A DNA stretch of 39,851 nucleotides from Verrucomicrobiota bacterium. GTDB lineage: Bacteria > Verrucomicrobiota > Verrucomicrobiia > Limisphaerales > UBA9464. The position numbers and the translations under genes were made by a program. Within the stretch, counting starts at the first letter, position 1; each line of letters begins with the position of its first letter. The notes under the pieces are model-generated. The model made no database searches, was not told the DNA's origin, and worked only from the letters and a program-made list of their open reading frames with translations. This document shows positions 15,040 through 23,360 of the stretch, piece by piece. The stretch covers positions 1-39,851 of the forward strand of contig CANHYD010000001.1 in the NCBI GenBank assembly GCA_947464705.1, read 5' to 3'.

Positions 15040-16811
15040 GGAAGTAGTGATGAATAAGCCGTCACGTGGACCAGAGAGTTGTTGGCGACCATCGGTGCGG
15101 GCGGAGCCACCTCACCCCGCTCCTCGACCTGCATTCCGGGTTCGGCGTCGACGCCACTGACGCGAAGGAAGTCATGAATGTAGCGGGCTGAAAGAGCGAT
15201 TGCCCCGGAGTTGGGGTGGGACTTGGGTGCTGGGTCGGTCACGATTCCCAGGATTTGACCCGATACATCGAGCACCGGGGCGCCCACCGTGGATAAGGGC
15301 ATCCGGTCGGAGAGAGTGAAGTAGCGTGGATCGGCCTTGAGCCCCGAATTTCGCACCACACGCGCCCGGTGTGCCTTGGGCTGGAGGCTATCGCGCGAAC
15401 TGGCTCCTGGCTCCATGTGCATGCAGAACACCCAAGAACCCGGAGCGATGGAGCTGCGGTTGGTTTGGACCGCCAACGAATGAAAAGACCGGGCTCCGCC
15501 TTGGATTTGCACAATGGCTAAGCCCAAGAAGGGATCCACTTTGACTGGGCTCGCCCGAAGTTTGCCACCGACAATGCCCACCGTAATGCTGCGGGCAGAA
15601 CTGGGCACATGCGCCGCACTGGTCAAGACATGCCCGGCTCCGGAGACAATGAATCCCGCGCCGAAGGCACTGGGCATTTCGTCGGTCATCCGGGAGTCGG
15701 CTTGGATGGCGGCCACCCCGTCATCTCGGAACGAGGAAGGAACGGGCCGAAAATCACTAACCAAAGCGCGGCCGCGATCCAGATCGACCGGCGCCATGAT
15801 CCGAAGCAACTGACGCCGAGCCGCTGAGGCGACCTCCAGTCCGCTCATCTCGGACAGCGTCCACCAGCGGTAAGCTTCTGCCATGTCTGCGCTCATGACC
15901 CGACCTCGGTAGTAATACTGGCCCAAAAGGTACTGAGCCTCCCGATGCCCATGCTCTGCGGCCTTCCGCAGGTAGTTCTCGGCCATGACTGGATTTTGAA
16001 CACTGCTTCCCGAATCGTAGATCACGCCCAATTGATACTGGGCAGGCACGAAGTCGGAGTCCGCTGCCCTCCGGTACCATTGAATCGCCCGGGCCATATC
16101 CACAGGCACCCCCCGACCATAGTGATGGAGGCTCGCCAGGCTGCACATGGAAGGAACAAAGCCGTGCTCCGCAGCGCGAGTGAACCAAACCACCGCATTG
16201 GAGGCTTGGTTTTGATCCAAATTGAGCTGCCCTAACAGGTGCTGAGCGGCGACAAGTCCTTCACCGGATGCATGGTCCAGGTACTTCCGGGCCGCCGACC
16301 AATCCAGAGGCAGACCGTTGGTCCCCGTGTAATAGCTGCGTCCCAAATTGTAGAGAGCCACCGGATTGCCCAGTTCGGCTGCCTGCCGGTAGTAGGACAT
16401 GGCCTTGGCAATGTCCTTGGGCACTCCCCGCCCTGTTTCATGCAAGTATCCCAGATTCACCAAAGCCGGTGAGCTCTGGCTCTGGGCGGCCCGTGAATAG
16501 GCGTCCAGAACGACCGGGGTCGCGCTCGTGGCCTGCTTGAGTTGGTTGGAGAGACCGACGTTGAACCAAGACCAAGAAGTGTCGGACGGGCCCGAGGGGT
16601 CGGTCACCCGGACCACAGGTTGCAGTACCTCATTGGTCACCTCTGCCGAGGTTCTCAATGGAACCAGCCCCCCTTTTTCAGCGCCTTCGGACGGCGGATC
16701 GGCTGCCCACAGCGAGCCCCCCACCGCGGACACCATCATGCCCAGAAGGAGCCCAGACAGGGCCCTCCGGATCCGGGTTCCCGTGGATTGCTTTTGGAGC
16801 GATACCGACAT
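15036..16811 (-). CDS. Secreted Sel1-repeat protein fused to a trypsin-like pseudoprotease domain
   Basis: A 591-residue protein. The ATG at 16811 is chosen over a TTG 10 codons upstream because GAGGG lies 6 bases before it and a signal peptide follows (RRALSGLLLGMMVSAVGG, cleavage near WAA-DPP). Residues about 110-335 contain six or more Sel1 repeats, such as ALVNLGYLHETGRGVPKD, AMSYYRQAAELGN and AQYLLGQYYYRGR. Residues about 380-550 resemble an HtrA/trypsin-2 domain: TSAAH gives His401, but the DLA Asp is Gly430 (DPFLGLAIV) and GNSGGP has become TVGAP with Val509 in place of Ser. A proteolytically inactive scaffold is therefore likely. There is no PDZ domain. It is the first gene of the minus-strand flagellar operon; a periplasmic motility function is inferred from position. 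Confidence 0.8.
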   Translation of the reverse strand: MSVSLQKQSTGTRIRRALSGLLLGMMVSAVGGSLWAADPPSEGAEKGGLVPLRTSAEVTNEVLQPVVRVTDPSGPSDTSWSWFNVGLSNQLKQATSATPVVLDAYSRAAQSQSSPALVNLGYLHETGRGVPKDIAKAMSYYRQAAELGNPVALYNLGRSYYTGTNGLPLDWSAARKYLDHASGEGLVAAQHLLGQLNLDQNQASNAVVWFTRAAEHGFVPSMCSLASLHHYGRGVPVDMARAIQWYRRAADSDFVPAQYQLGVIYDSGSSVQNPVMAENYLRKAAEHGHREAQYLLGQYYYRGRVMSADMAEAYRWWTLSEMSGLEVASAARRQLLRIMAPVDLDRGRALVSDFRPVPSSFRDDGVAAIQADSRMTDEMPSAFGAGFIVSGAGHVLTSAAHVPSSARSITVGIVGGKLRASPVKVDPFLGLAIVQIQGGARSFHSLAVQTNRSSIAPGSWVFCMHMEPGASSRDSLQPKAHRARVVRNSGLKADPRYFTLSDRMPLSTVGAPVLDVSGQILGIVTDPAPKSHPNSGAIALSARYIHDFLRVSGVDAEPGMQVEERGEVAPPAPMVANNSLVHVTAYSSLLP

Positions 16812-16859
16812 TCGAGGCCCTCGCAGCAACTCGCAGGCCAATCATTACTGCCGAACCTA

Positions 16860-16875
16860 TGGCACGACCCGTGCT
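16860..16875 (+). promoter_or_regulatory. Sigma-54-like site / small palindrome in the divergent flagellar gap
   Basis: TGGCACGACCCGTGCT has GG at 16861-16862 and GC at 16873-16874, exactly 10 bases apart as in -24/-12 sigma-54 promoters, with one mismatch in the TTGC part. It is also an inverted repeat (GCACG-ACC-CGTGC, 16862-16874), so it could instead be an operator. If it were a promoter, transcription would begin at about 16886, one base before the flgB ATG, implying a nearly leaderless mRNA. That makes the promoter reading uncertain. The 75-bp gap (16812-16886) must contain control elements for both operons. Confidence 0.3.
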
Positions 16876-16886
16876 GCGGGGCAGGT

Positions 16887-17270
16887 ATGACCGAAGCGCT
16901 GTTTGGCAGCGTCAACTACATGGCGGAGAAACGAAGCCTGGATGCGTGCGTCGAACGGCAGCGCGCCCTGGCGTCGAACATCGCCAACCTGGAGACGCCC
17001 GGTTTTCGGCGGATGGACGTCCCGGCGCAGTTCCGGAGCCAACTCTCCGAGGCGGTCCGCCGCCAGGATGTGTCGACCATGAATACGCTGCGGCCCAGTG
17101 CCTCGGTGGACTATTCGGCCCCGGCGAGGACCCCGGATGGGAATTCGGTCAACCTGACTGACGAGTTGATTGCCATGCAGGACAACGGATTGGAGCACAG
17201 CCTTCATGTTCAAATGATTTCCGGTCGTATGTCGCGGCTCCGGGCCGCCATCAGCGGGAGGATGTCGTGA
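16887..17270 (+). CDS. flgB: Flagellar proximal rod protein FlgB
   Basis: A 127-residue periplasmic rod subunit. The start at 16887 fits the family: ALFGSVNYMAEKRSLDACVERQRALASNIANLETPGF, in which the ASNIANxxTPGF block is the rod/hook signature, is reached at about residues 28-40. The C-terminal half has VNLTDELIAMQDNGLEHS, as in other FlgB. Length is close to E. coli FlgB (138). The open frame continues upstream to 16542, but that region lies inside the opposite-strand gene and is not part of FlgB. It overlaps flgC by GTGA and is the first gene of the plus-strand flagellar operon. Confidence 0.92.
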   Translation: MTEALFGSVNYMAEKRSLDACVERQRALASNIANLETPGFRRMDVPAQFRSQLSEAVRRQDVSTMNTLRPSASVDYSAPARTPDGNSVNLTDELIAMQDNGLEHSLHVQMISGRMSRLRAAISGRMS

Positions 17271-17692
17271 ACCTTATCCCAGGAGCCAATAGCGCCTCGC
17301 AGGGGCTGCGCGCCGAGCAAGTTCGACTGGAGATCATCAGTCAGAACATTGCCAACGCACGCACGACCAAGACCGCCGATGGCGGGCCTTATCAGCGTCA
17401 GTCCGTCCGATTCAAGGCGGCTCTTGGTGATGCCATGGCGGCGCAATCGTCGTCGTCGGCCAAGAATGAACCCACTTTGGAGATCGTCCGGGATCCCCGC
17501 CCCGCCGTCCGAGTCTACCAGCCCGGTCATCCGGATTCCGACAAGGAGGGATTTGTCGCCTATCCCGCCATCAATGTGCACGAGGAGATGGCCGACCTGA
17601 TTTCAGCCAACCGTTCGTATGAGGCGAACATCGCCGTGATGCGCAACGGACGGGCATTGGCGCAACAGGCCCTCTCCATTGGGAAGCGTTGA
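17267..17692 (+). CDS. flgC: Flagellar proximal rod protein FlgC
   Basis: A 141-residue rod protein. It starts with GTG at 17267 overlapping the flgB stop. The N-terminal motif ASQGLRAEQVRLEIISQNIANARTT and the Gly-Pro-Tyr block DGGPYQRQSVRF are the FlgC pattern (usually DGxPYRRQxVVF). The C-terminal helix EEMADLISANRSYEANIAVM matches the SANRxYEANVxAxN signature. Length is as expected. A 26-bp gap follows before fliE. Confidence 0.93.
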   Translation: MNLIPGANSASQGLRAEQVRLEIISQNIANARTTKTADGGPYQRQSVRFKAALGDAMAAQSSSSAKNEPTLEIVRDPRPAVRVYQPGHPDSDKEGFVAYPAINVHEEMADLISANRSYEANIAVMRNGRALAQQALSIGKR

Positions 17693-17718
17693 GCACTGAC
17701 TAACCACTGCCCGACACC

Positions 17719-18060
17719 ATGACTCCCATCACCAATAGCTTCTCCAGCAACCTCGCCGCAGCGTGGGCACGGCCCGCGATGGCCAAGACGGCGGGCACGG
17801 CGTCCAGTGTCTCCGGCGAGTCTTCCGTAGCAGCACCCGGTTCCCGATTCGGGGATCTGCTCTCGGAAATGGTCCAAAAGACCGATGCCGGCCAGAAAAC
17901 TTCTGCCGCGACCACCGGTGCCCTGCTCTCCGGTCAAAACGTACCGCTTCACCAGGTGATGATCGCCTCAGAGGAGGCCAGTGTTTCGTTCCAACTGATG
18001 TTGGAGGTCCGCAACAAGCTGCTCGATGGCTACCAGGAACTCATGCGCATGCAGGTCTGA
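17719..18060 (+). CDS. fliE: Flagellar hook-basal body protein FliE
   Basis: A 113-residue protein linking the MS ring to the rod. The first 45 residues are low-complexity Ser/Ala. The conserved part contains RFGDLLSEMVQKTDAGQK, then PLHQVMIASEEASVSFQLMLEVRNKLLDGYQELMRMQV, which is the classic FliE ending. The ATG at 17719 lies 26 bp after flgC. No odd features. A 45-bp gap to fliF shows nothing recognisable. Confidence 0.92.
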   Translation: MTPITNSFSSNLAAAWARPAMAKTAGTASSVSGESSVAAPGSRFGDLLSEMVQKTDAGQKTSAATTGALLSGQNVPLHQVMIASEEASVSFQLMLEVRNKLLDGYQELMRMQV

Positions 18061-18105
18061 GACCACCCCTGAGTCCACGTTCAGAAGCCCCGTTTGATTT
18101 CATCC

Positions 18106-19845
18106 ATGGAAGTTGTTCAAAACCTGACCAAACAGTTGCGAGAGATCCTCGCCAAACTGAGCGTCACCCAGCAGGTGCTGTTTGGTTTGGCCGGTCTCGG
18201 CATCGTGATCGCCGGCGTCGCGGTCGCCCTGCTGGGCGGCAGGACCGACTGGCGCCTGTTGTACGGTCGATTGGATGCCGCCGAGGTGGGACGGATCGTG
18301 GGTGTCCTGGAAGCCCAGAAGATTCCCCATCGCATCGTCTCAGGTGGATCGGCGATCCAAGTCTCCGCCGAACAAGTGCATTCCGTGCGGGCTCAGCTCG
18401 CGGCCAAGGGCATGCCCAAGGCAGATGGCACGGGATTCGAGATTTTTGACCGCCCTGCCTTTGGCATGTCGGACTTCGTGCAAAAGGCCAACTACGTCCG
18501 AGCCCTTCAAGGCGAGCTAGCCCGCACCCTGCAGCAAATCGACGGTGTCGAGAGCGCACGGGTGATGATCGTGCTCCCGGAAAATCGGCTGGTGATCGAC
18601 GCACAGCGCAAAGCCACAGCTTCGATCTTCCTGAATGTCCGCATGGCAGGTTTGCTGACGCAGGAAGCAGTCAGCGCCATCCGGTTCTTGGTGTCCAACT
18701 CCGTTGAAGGCTTGCAAGCGCGAGATGTGACTGTGGTGGACAACTACGGTGCGGTCTTGTCGGAGCCATCCGATGAGAACGGAGGGGCCTCAGCCGTGGG
18801 TGGTCAACTCCAGCAACGCAAGAACATCGAACGTTACCTCACTGAGAAGCTGCGTTCGATGTTCGAGACCATACTGGGTCCTGGACAGGCTGTGGTGCGT
18901 GTCTCTGCAGAAATCTCCTTCGACGCAGTGACCCGCAGTTCGGAATACTATGACCCGGCCGGATCAGTTCCGAAGAACCAAAAACGCACCCAGGAAATCA
19001 CCGATTCGGTGAATCCGATCGCTGGCGGCGTGGCCGGGGTGGCTCCGAACACCGGCACCAACCTGAATGCTGCTGGTTCCCAGGGGTCCCGCCTCCAGAA
19101 GATTGATCAGACCGACGACTTCTACGTGAGTCGAAGCCAGACCAATGTGGTGGGGGGTATTGGCGGTCTCCGCAAGGTCAGCGCAGCGATTTTCGTCAAT
19201 CAGCGCTACGAGGGCAAAGGGGCAGATCGCAAGGCGACCCCTCGCACCCAGGCTGACATCGACAAACTCAAGCGGGCCGCTGAACGCGCTCTGGGCCTGA
19301 CCAAGGGTGACGAAGCATTGGGGGAGGTAGCCGTCGAAGAACTCCCCTTCAACGAGGAACCCAAGATCGAGGAAACAGCGCGATTGGATCGTGAAGCGCT
19401 TTGGTTCAAGGGCGTCGAGGCGGCCCGCGTGGGCGGCATGTTGTTGGGTAGCCTTCTGATCTTGTTCCTGCTCTGGCGAATGCTGCGGCGCGGCTCGGAG
19501 GAGATGATTGCTGCCGGAGTTCCCGTCGGCCAGCTGATGGCGGGCCAGCAGATGATCCTAGCCAACGGCTTGGTCGTGGGTGGAGGGGCACCGGGAGCCG
19601 CCGGGACCGCTGCCGCCGCAGCCGGCGCACCCAAGGGCGAGGGAGACGCCAGTGGCGAGGAGGAGGACAACGAGGCTGCTCAAGAGCAGAAGAAGAAAAT
19701 GAAGATGGATTTCGGCCTGAGCAAACAGCGTCCGGAGCGTGTGACCCTAGAAGTTCTCAAAGACCTCATCCGGGACAACCCGCAAAAGATGACCCAGGCC
19801 GCACGTGCCTGGCTCACCGCGAAGCCTGAGGAGGGCGGCGAATGA
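18106..19845 (+). CDS. fliF: Flagellar MS-ring protein FliF
   Basis: A 579-residue integral inner-membrane protein that forms the MS ring. The start at 18106 (MEVVQNLTKQL) is chosen over a TTG four codons upstream. The first transmembrane segment (VLFGLAGLGIVIAGVAVALL) is at about residues 24-43; the YscJ-type domain follows (WRLLYGRLDAAEVGRIVGVL, VQKANYVRALQGELARTLQ, ARVMIVLPE). The second transmembrane segment is near residues 435-460 (GGMLLGSLLILFLLW). The cytoplasmic C-terminus ends with RDNPQKMTQAARAWL, the FliG-binding helix. The linker contains an Ala/Gly-rich insertion at about residues 490-525. It overlaps fliG by ATGA. Confidence 0.93.
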   Translation: MEVVQNLTKQLREILAKLSVTQQVLFGLAGLGIVIAGVAVALLGGRTDWRLLYGRLDAAEVGRIVGVLEAQKIPHRIVSGGSAIQVSAEQVHSVRAQLAAKGMPKADGTGFEIFDRPAFGMSDFVQKANYVRALQGELARTLQQIDGVESARVMIVLPENRLVIDAQRKATASIFLNVRMAGLLTQEAVSAIRFLVSNSVEGLQARDVTVVDNYGAVLSEPSDENGGASAVGGQLQQRKNIERYLTEKLRSMFETILGPGQAVVRVSAEISFDAVTRSSEYYDPAGSVPKNQKRTQEITDSVNPIAGGVAGVAPNTGTNLNAAGSQGSRLQKIDQTDDFYVSRSQTNVVGGIGGLRKVSAAIFVNQRYEGKGADRKATPRTQADIDKLKRAAERALGLTKGDEALGEVAVEELPFNEEPKIEETARLDREALWFKGVEAARVGGMLLGSLLILFLLWRMLRRGSEEMIAAGVPVGQLMAGQQMILANGLVVGGGAPGAAGTAAAAAGAPKGEGDASGEEEDNEAAQEQKKKMKMDFGLSKQRPERVTLEVLKDLIRDNPQKMTQAARAWLTAKPEEGGE

Positions 19846-20885
19846 GCGGTATGGAAAGCGCAGCCCGGGACATGCTGCGCGGGAAAACCGTCCCAACCGG
19901 TCCGGTTCGACTCACTCCTTCGCAAAAGATGGCGGCCCTTCTGGTGCTGCTCGGCGAGGAAAGCGCCAGCATCTTGCTCAAGAGTCTCGATGACAACGAG
20001 CGCGAGTTGGTGTCGTCAGAAATGGTCAATTTGCCGCTGATGACCGTCGAGCAGCAGACCTCTGTGCTCAAAGAATTTACGGAAATGGCCATTCAAGCCA
20101 ATTCCGGGGTGAGTGGATCCGTCGAATACACGCGGATGGTGCTCGAAAAGTCGGTGGGTCTGTTCAAGGCGGCCGAGGTCATCGGGCGCGTGGGCACTCG
20201 GCGCACCTCGGTGGCCGCGATGCAACAAATCATCGATCTTGATGCCACCTCGATTTGCAACCTCCTCAAGGAAGAGCAACCCCAAACCGTCGCTCTGGTG
20301 GTCAGCTATCTGACGGCCCAGAAGGGATCAGAAGTGCTCAAGAGCCTTCCTGAGAGCCTTCAGGAACAGGTCATCGAGCGCTTGGCGACACTGGCTTCCA
20401 CCCCAATCGAGGTGGTGGAAACGGTGGGAGAAGTGCTGTCCAAGAAGATCGGTCGAAAGGTGACCAAAGCACTCAACCAGACCGGAGGTATCAAGGCGGC
20501 CGCGGCCACCCTCAACGCGATGGATAAGACCATCCGCTTGGGCATCCTCAACAAACTCGATGAGCGGGTGCCGGATCTGGTGCGGTCCATCCGCATGAAG
20601 ATGTTCACCTTCGACGATCTGGCCACGCTGGACGTCAAGTCCCTGCAAAAGATTCTTCGCGAGGTCGAGGCCGCCCGTCTGGCCATCGCACTGAGCGCGG
20701 CCAACGAGAATTTGAGACAGACCCTTCTGGGGGCGTTGTCGAAGCGTGCGGCCGAAACGGTCAACGACGAAATTTCCAACCTCGGGAAGACCAGTCTCCG
20801 CGAGATCGAGCAGGCTCAGGAAGGCATCGTGGATGTCGTCCGCAAGCTCGAGACCGATGGTGAGATCTCCCTCGACTCCGCCTGA
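19842..20885 (+). CDS. fliG: Flagellar motor switch protein FliG
   Basis: A 347-residue rotor protein on the cytoplasmic face of the MS ring that receives torque from MotA. It has the N-terminal FliF-binding domain (QKMAALLVLLGEESASILL), the middle domain with EEQPQTVALVVSYL (the EHPQT motif with Gln for His), and the C-terminal torque domain with MFTFDDLATLDVKSLQKILR. Length is normal. The start overlaps fliF (ATGA); an ATG at 19851 is possible. It is followed by fliH 8 bp later. Confidence 0.94.
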   Translation: MSGMESAARDMLRGKTVPTGPVRLTPSQKMAALLVLLGEESASILLKSLDDNERELVSSEMVNLPLMTVEQQTSVLKEFTEMAIQANSGVSGSVEYTRMVLEKSVGLFKAAEVIGRVGTRRTSVAAMQQIIDLDATSICNLLKEEQPQTVALVVSYLTAQKGSEVLKSLPESLQEQVIERLATLASTPIEVVETVGEVLSKKIGRKVTKALNQTGGIKAAAATLNAMDKTIRLGILNKLDERVPDLVRSIRMKMFTFDDLATLDVKSLQKILREVEAARLAIALSAANENLRQTLLGALSKRAAETVNDEISNLGKTSLREIEQAQEGIVDVVRKLETDGEISLDSA

Positions 20886-20893
20886 TTCATCCC

Positions 20894-21526
20894 ATGACTC
20901 AAACACTGTTACAACATTCCTCAGCGCTTCGGGACATCCGTCTTTCGGTGCTGGGTTTCCACCGCGAAGAGCGACTGACTCCACCGGTGGATCTCGAAGC
21001 CCAACGTCGGAAGATCGAGCACGAAGCCTATCGCCGAGGCGTGGCCACGGCCACTGAAGCCTGCGAAGAGCGGGTCCGGGTCTTGCGCGAAGAACTCGAG
21101 CAGAGGCACCGTGAAGAAGTTGGAGTTTTCCTGGAACAGTTGTCCCAGAAGATGTCCACGCAGTTGGCCGAGCGGATGGAAATCCTGGAGAAGGCGTTGC
21201 TGCAACTGACGGTTGAGGCGGTGGCCAAGATCGTCGGCAGTCTGCCCATCACCGTAGACGTCATCGAAGCCAGTCTTCGAGAAACTTTGGGTGCCGCTCT
21301 CGGCACTCCGGTGGTGCGGGTGTTGCTCCATCCCGAGGATATGAAAATGCTCGAGAACGCCTCCTACAGCGAAATTCGCTCACAATGCGCGGCCCGTGGG
21401 ATTCAGCTGGCGCCTGATTCTGCCGTCGATCGTGGCGGATGCCTCGTGGAGACCCAGTCGGGTTTCGTCGACGGCCTCCGGTCCTCGCGCATCGCCAGCT
21501 TCAGCAGCGCCCTTGAAGGGGCTTGA
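20894..21526 (+). CDS. fliH: Flagellar assembly protein FliH
   Basis: A 210-residue cytoplasmic regulator of the FliI ATPase. The N-terminal part is charged and helical (DLEAQRRKIEHEAYRRGVA, then EERVRVLREELEQRHREE), consistent with the FliH coiled coil. The C-terminal part has VEAVAKIVGSL, VRVLLHPEDMKML and the ending VDRGGCLVETQSGFVDGLRS, typical of FliH/YscL (GGCxvEtxxGxvDa). Sequence identity is always low in this family; position between fliG and fliI supports the call. The stop and the fliI start share the bases TGATG. Confidence 0.87.
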   Translation: MTQTLLQHSSALRDIRLSVLGFHREERLTPPVDLEAQRRKIEHEAYRRGVATATEACEERVRVLREELEQRHREEVGVFLEQLSQKMSTQLAERMEILEKALLQLTVEAVAKIVGSLPITVDVIEASLRETLGAALGTPVVRVLLHPEDMKMLENASYSEIRSQCAARGIQLAPDSAVDRGGCLVETQSGFVDGLRSSRIASFSSALEGA

Positions 21527-22938
21527 TGTTTCAACTGGTTCCAGACAGCCCGACCGGTCTCAAGTTTGTCCAGCAGGCGCAGCAGCGCCTGCGAGAGGCC
21601 CGCTTGACCACCCCGGTGGGATCGGTGGTGCGGGTCGCGGGCCTGACGGTCGAATCCCTGGGCCCCAAAGCGGCGCTTGGGGACGTGTGCCAAATCCGCT
21701 GCTCAAACGGTCGGGAGATCAGCGTCGAGGTCGTGGGCTTCCACAATCAGAACCTGATTCTAATGCCCTTAGATACGATCGACGGATTGTGTCCTGGGGA
21801 CGAGGTCCGTGCCAGTCCACAGCGGCGACGTGTGCCCTTGGCCTCAGGTCTCTCCGGGAGAGTCATCGATGCGTTGGGAAAGCCCATGGACACTGGACCT
21901 GCCCTCCAATGGGTCACTCCCACGGGGGATGGAATGGTCCCCAATCCGTTGACTCGTGCCCGAATCCAACATCCGCTCATCACCGGAATTCGGGCCATCG
22001 ATAGTTTCACGCCACTGGGCCGTGGCCAACGGGTAGGAATCTTCGCTGGCAGCGGTGTGGGCAAATCCACGTTGCTGGGAATGATCGCCGGCCGCTCCGA
22101 TGCGGACATTAACGTGGTCGCTCTGATCGGTGAGCGTGGACGCGAGGTCCGTGAGTTCATCGAGAATGATCTCAGCGAAGAGGGGCGGGCCCGCTCCATT
22201 GTGATCGTGGCCACCGCCGACCAACCGGCATTGCTCCGGGTCAAGGCGGCCTCACTGGCACTACAAATCTCAGAGCAACTCCGTGATGAGGGTCGCAAGG
22301 TGTTGCTCATGATGGATTCGGTCACCCGATTTGCCATGGCCCAGCGCGAAATCGGTTTGGCCGTCGGAGAACCGCCCACTGCACGCGGATACACGCCGTC
22401 GGTCTTCGCCGCACTACCTCGGCTCTTGGAGCGCGCTGGAAACTCGGATCGCGGGTCGATCACCGGCATTTTCACAGTTCTGGTGGAGGGTGACGATCTT
22501 ACCGAACCGATTGCCGACGCCACTCGTTCCATTCTCGACGGCCACATCGTTCTGACTCGCGAACTGGCCGACCGCAACCACTGGCCAGCCATCGAGGTGC
22601 TGGGCAGCATCAGTCGCTTGAATCGAGATCTGCTGGGGTCCGATCAAATCACTCTCCAAGGAGAAGCCCGCGAATTGTTGGCGTTGTACCGCCAAAACCG
22701 GGATCTGATCGGAGTGGGCGCCTATGTGGCCGGATCGAATCCCAAACTCGATCGAGCCATTGCGACGCTGCCCCACCTTGAGGGATTCCTGCGTCAGGGG
22801 CAGACCGAGACACCGTCTCCGACCCCATTGTGGGAGTTGCTGGCGCTGGCCTTGCGTCAGGGAATGACATCGACCGGCAACGCCGTGGGAGACCGCTCGA
22901 AACAGGCTGGCTCGTTTCGTGCTGCGTCGGCTCGATAA
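21526..22938 (+). CDS. fliI: Flagellum-specific export ATPase FliI
   Basis: A 470-residue F1-beta-like ATPase that energises unloading of export substrates. It has RAIDSFTPLGRGQRVGIFAG leading into the P-loop GSGVGKST (about residues 175-182), ALIGERGREVREF, Walker B VLLMMDSVTRFA, and AQREIGLAVGEPPTARGYTPS, all diagnostic of FliI/SctN. ATG at 21526 is preferred to an adjacent TTG at 21523. Length is near E. coli FliI (457). The gene is flanked by fliH and fliJ, completing the ATPase complex. Confidence 0.95.
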   Translation: MFQLVPDSPTGLKFVQQAQQRLREARLTTPVGSVVRVAGLTVESLGPKAALGDVCQIRCSNGREISVEVVGFHNQNLILMPLDTIDGLCPGDEVRASPQRRRVPLASGLSGRVIDALGKPMDTGPALQWVTPTGDGMVPNPLTRARIQHPLITGIRAIDSFTPLGRGQRVGIFAGSGVGKSTLLGMIAGRSDADINVVALIGERGREVREFIENDLSEEGRARSIVIVATADQPALLRVKAASLALQISEQLRDEGRKVLLMMDSVTRFAMAQREIGLAVGEPPTARGYTPSVFAALPRLLERAGNSDRGSITGIFTVLVEGDDLTEPIADATRSILDGHIVLTRELADRNHWPAIEVLGSISRLNRDLLGSDQITLQGEARELLALYRQNRDLIGVGAYVAGSNPKLDRAIATLPHLEGFLRQGQTETPSPTPLWELLALALRQGMTSTGNAVGDRSKQAGSFRAASAR

Positions 22939-22941
22939 GGT

Positions 22942-23355
22942 ATGGGTCGATTCCGTTTCAGCCTGGAAACATTGCTTAAGATACGCGCCTCTCAGGAGAG
23001 TTCCGCGGCTCAAGCTTTGGCTCAGGCCAATCAGGAACAGTCCCGTTGCCAAACCGATCTGGACCAGGTGATGTTCGACAGTCGATCACTGAACGACTCC
23101 CTCTCCGAGGGCGGAGTCGCCGCATCCATCTCCATTGCGTTACGGCCTGGTCTGCGACTCAACGCCGAGCGCGCCCGAGTCGCTTTGGCGGCCAAACAAG
23201 TGGTTGTTAGCCAATGCTTGGCGGAGTGGCAGCAGGCCAAGCTCCGGTTGAGCCTCCTCGAAAAACTTCGCGAAGCCCGCCTCAAGGAACACCAGCGATC
23301 GGAACGGTTGGCCGAAGAGCGCTGGCTCGACGAGCGCGTCATCCAAAGCCTCTGA
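22942..23355 (+). CDS. fliJ: Flagellar export protein FliJ
   Basis: A 137-residue coiled-coil protein, the stalk of the export ATPase. It starts GRFRFSLETLLKIRASQESS, the common FliJ opening (F.F.LE.LL.iR...E), and continues as long Gln/Glu/Arg-rich helices ending with LREARLKEHQRSERLAEERWLDER. Length matches (E. coli FliJ 147). It starts 3 bp after the fliI stop. A MotE-like gene follows 5 bp later. No anomalies. Confidence 0.85.
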   Translation: MGRFRFSLETLLKIRASQESSAAQALAQANQEQSRCQTDLDQVMFDSRSLNDSLSEGGVAASISIALRPGLRLNAERARVALAAKQVVVSQCLAEWQQAKLRLSLLEKLREARLKEHQRSERLAEERWLDERVIQSL

Positions 23356-23360
23356 CTCCC

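Noticed and set aside
16542..16886. An N-terminal extension of FlgB by 115 residues
   Set aside because: It is antisense to the Sel1-repeat gene and to the promoter gap, and FlgB family members begin at the ATG at 16887.
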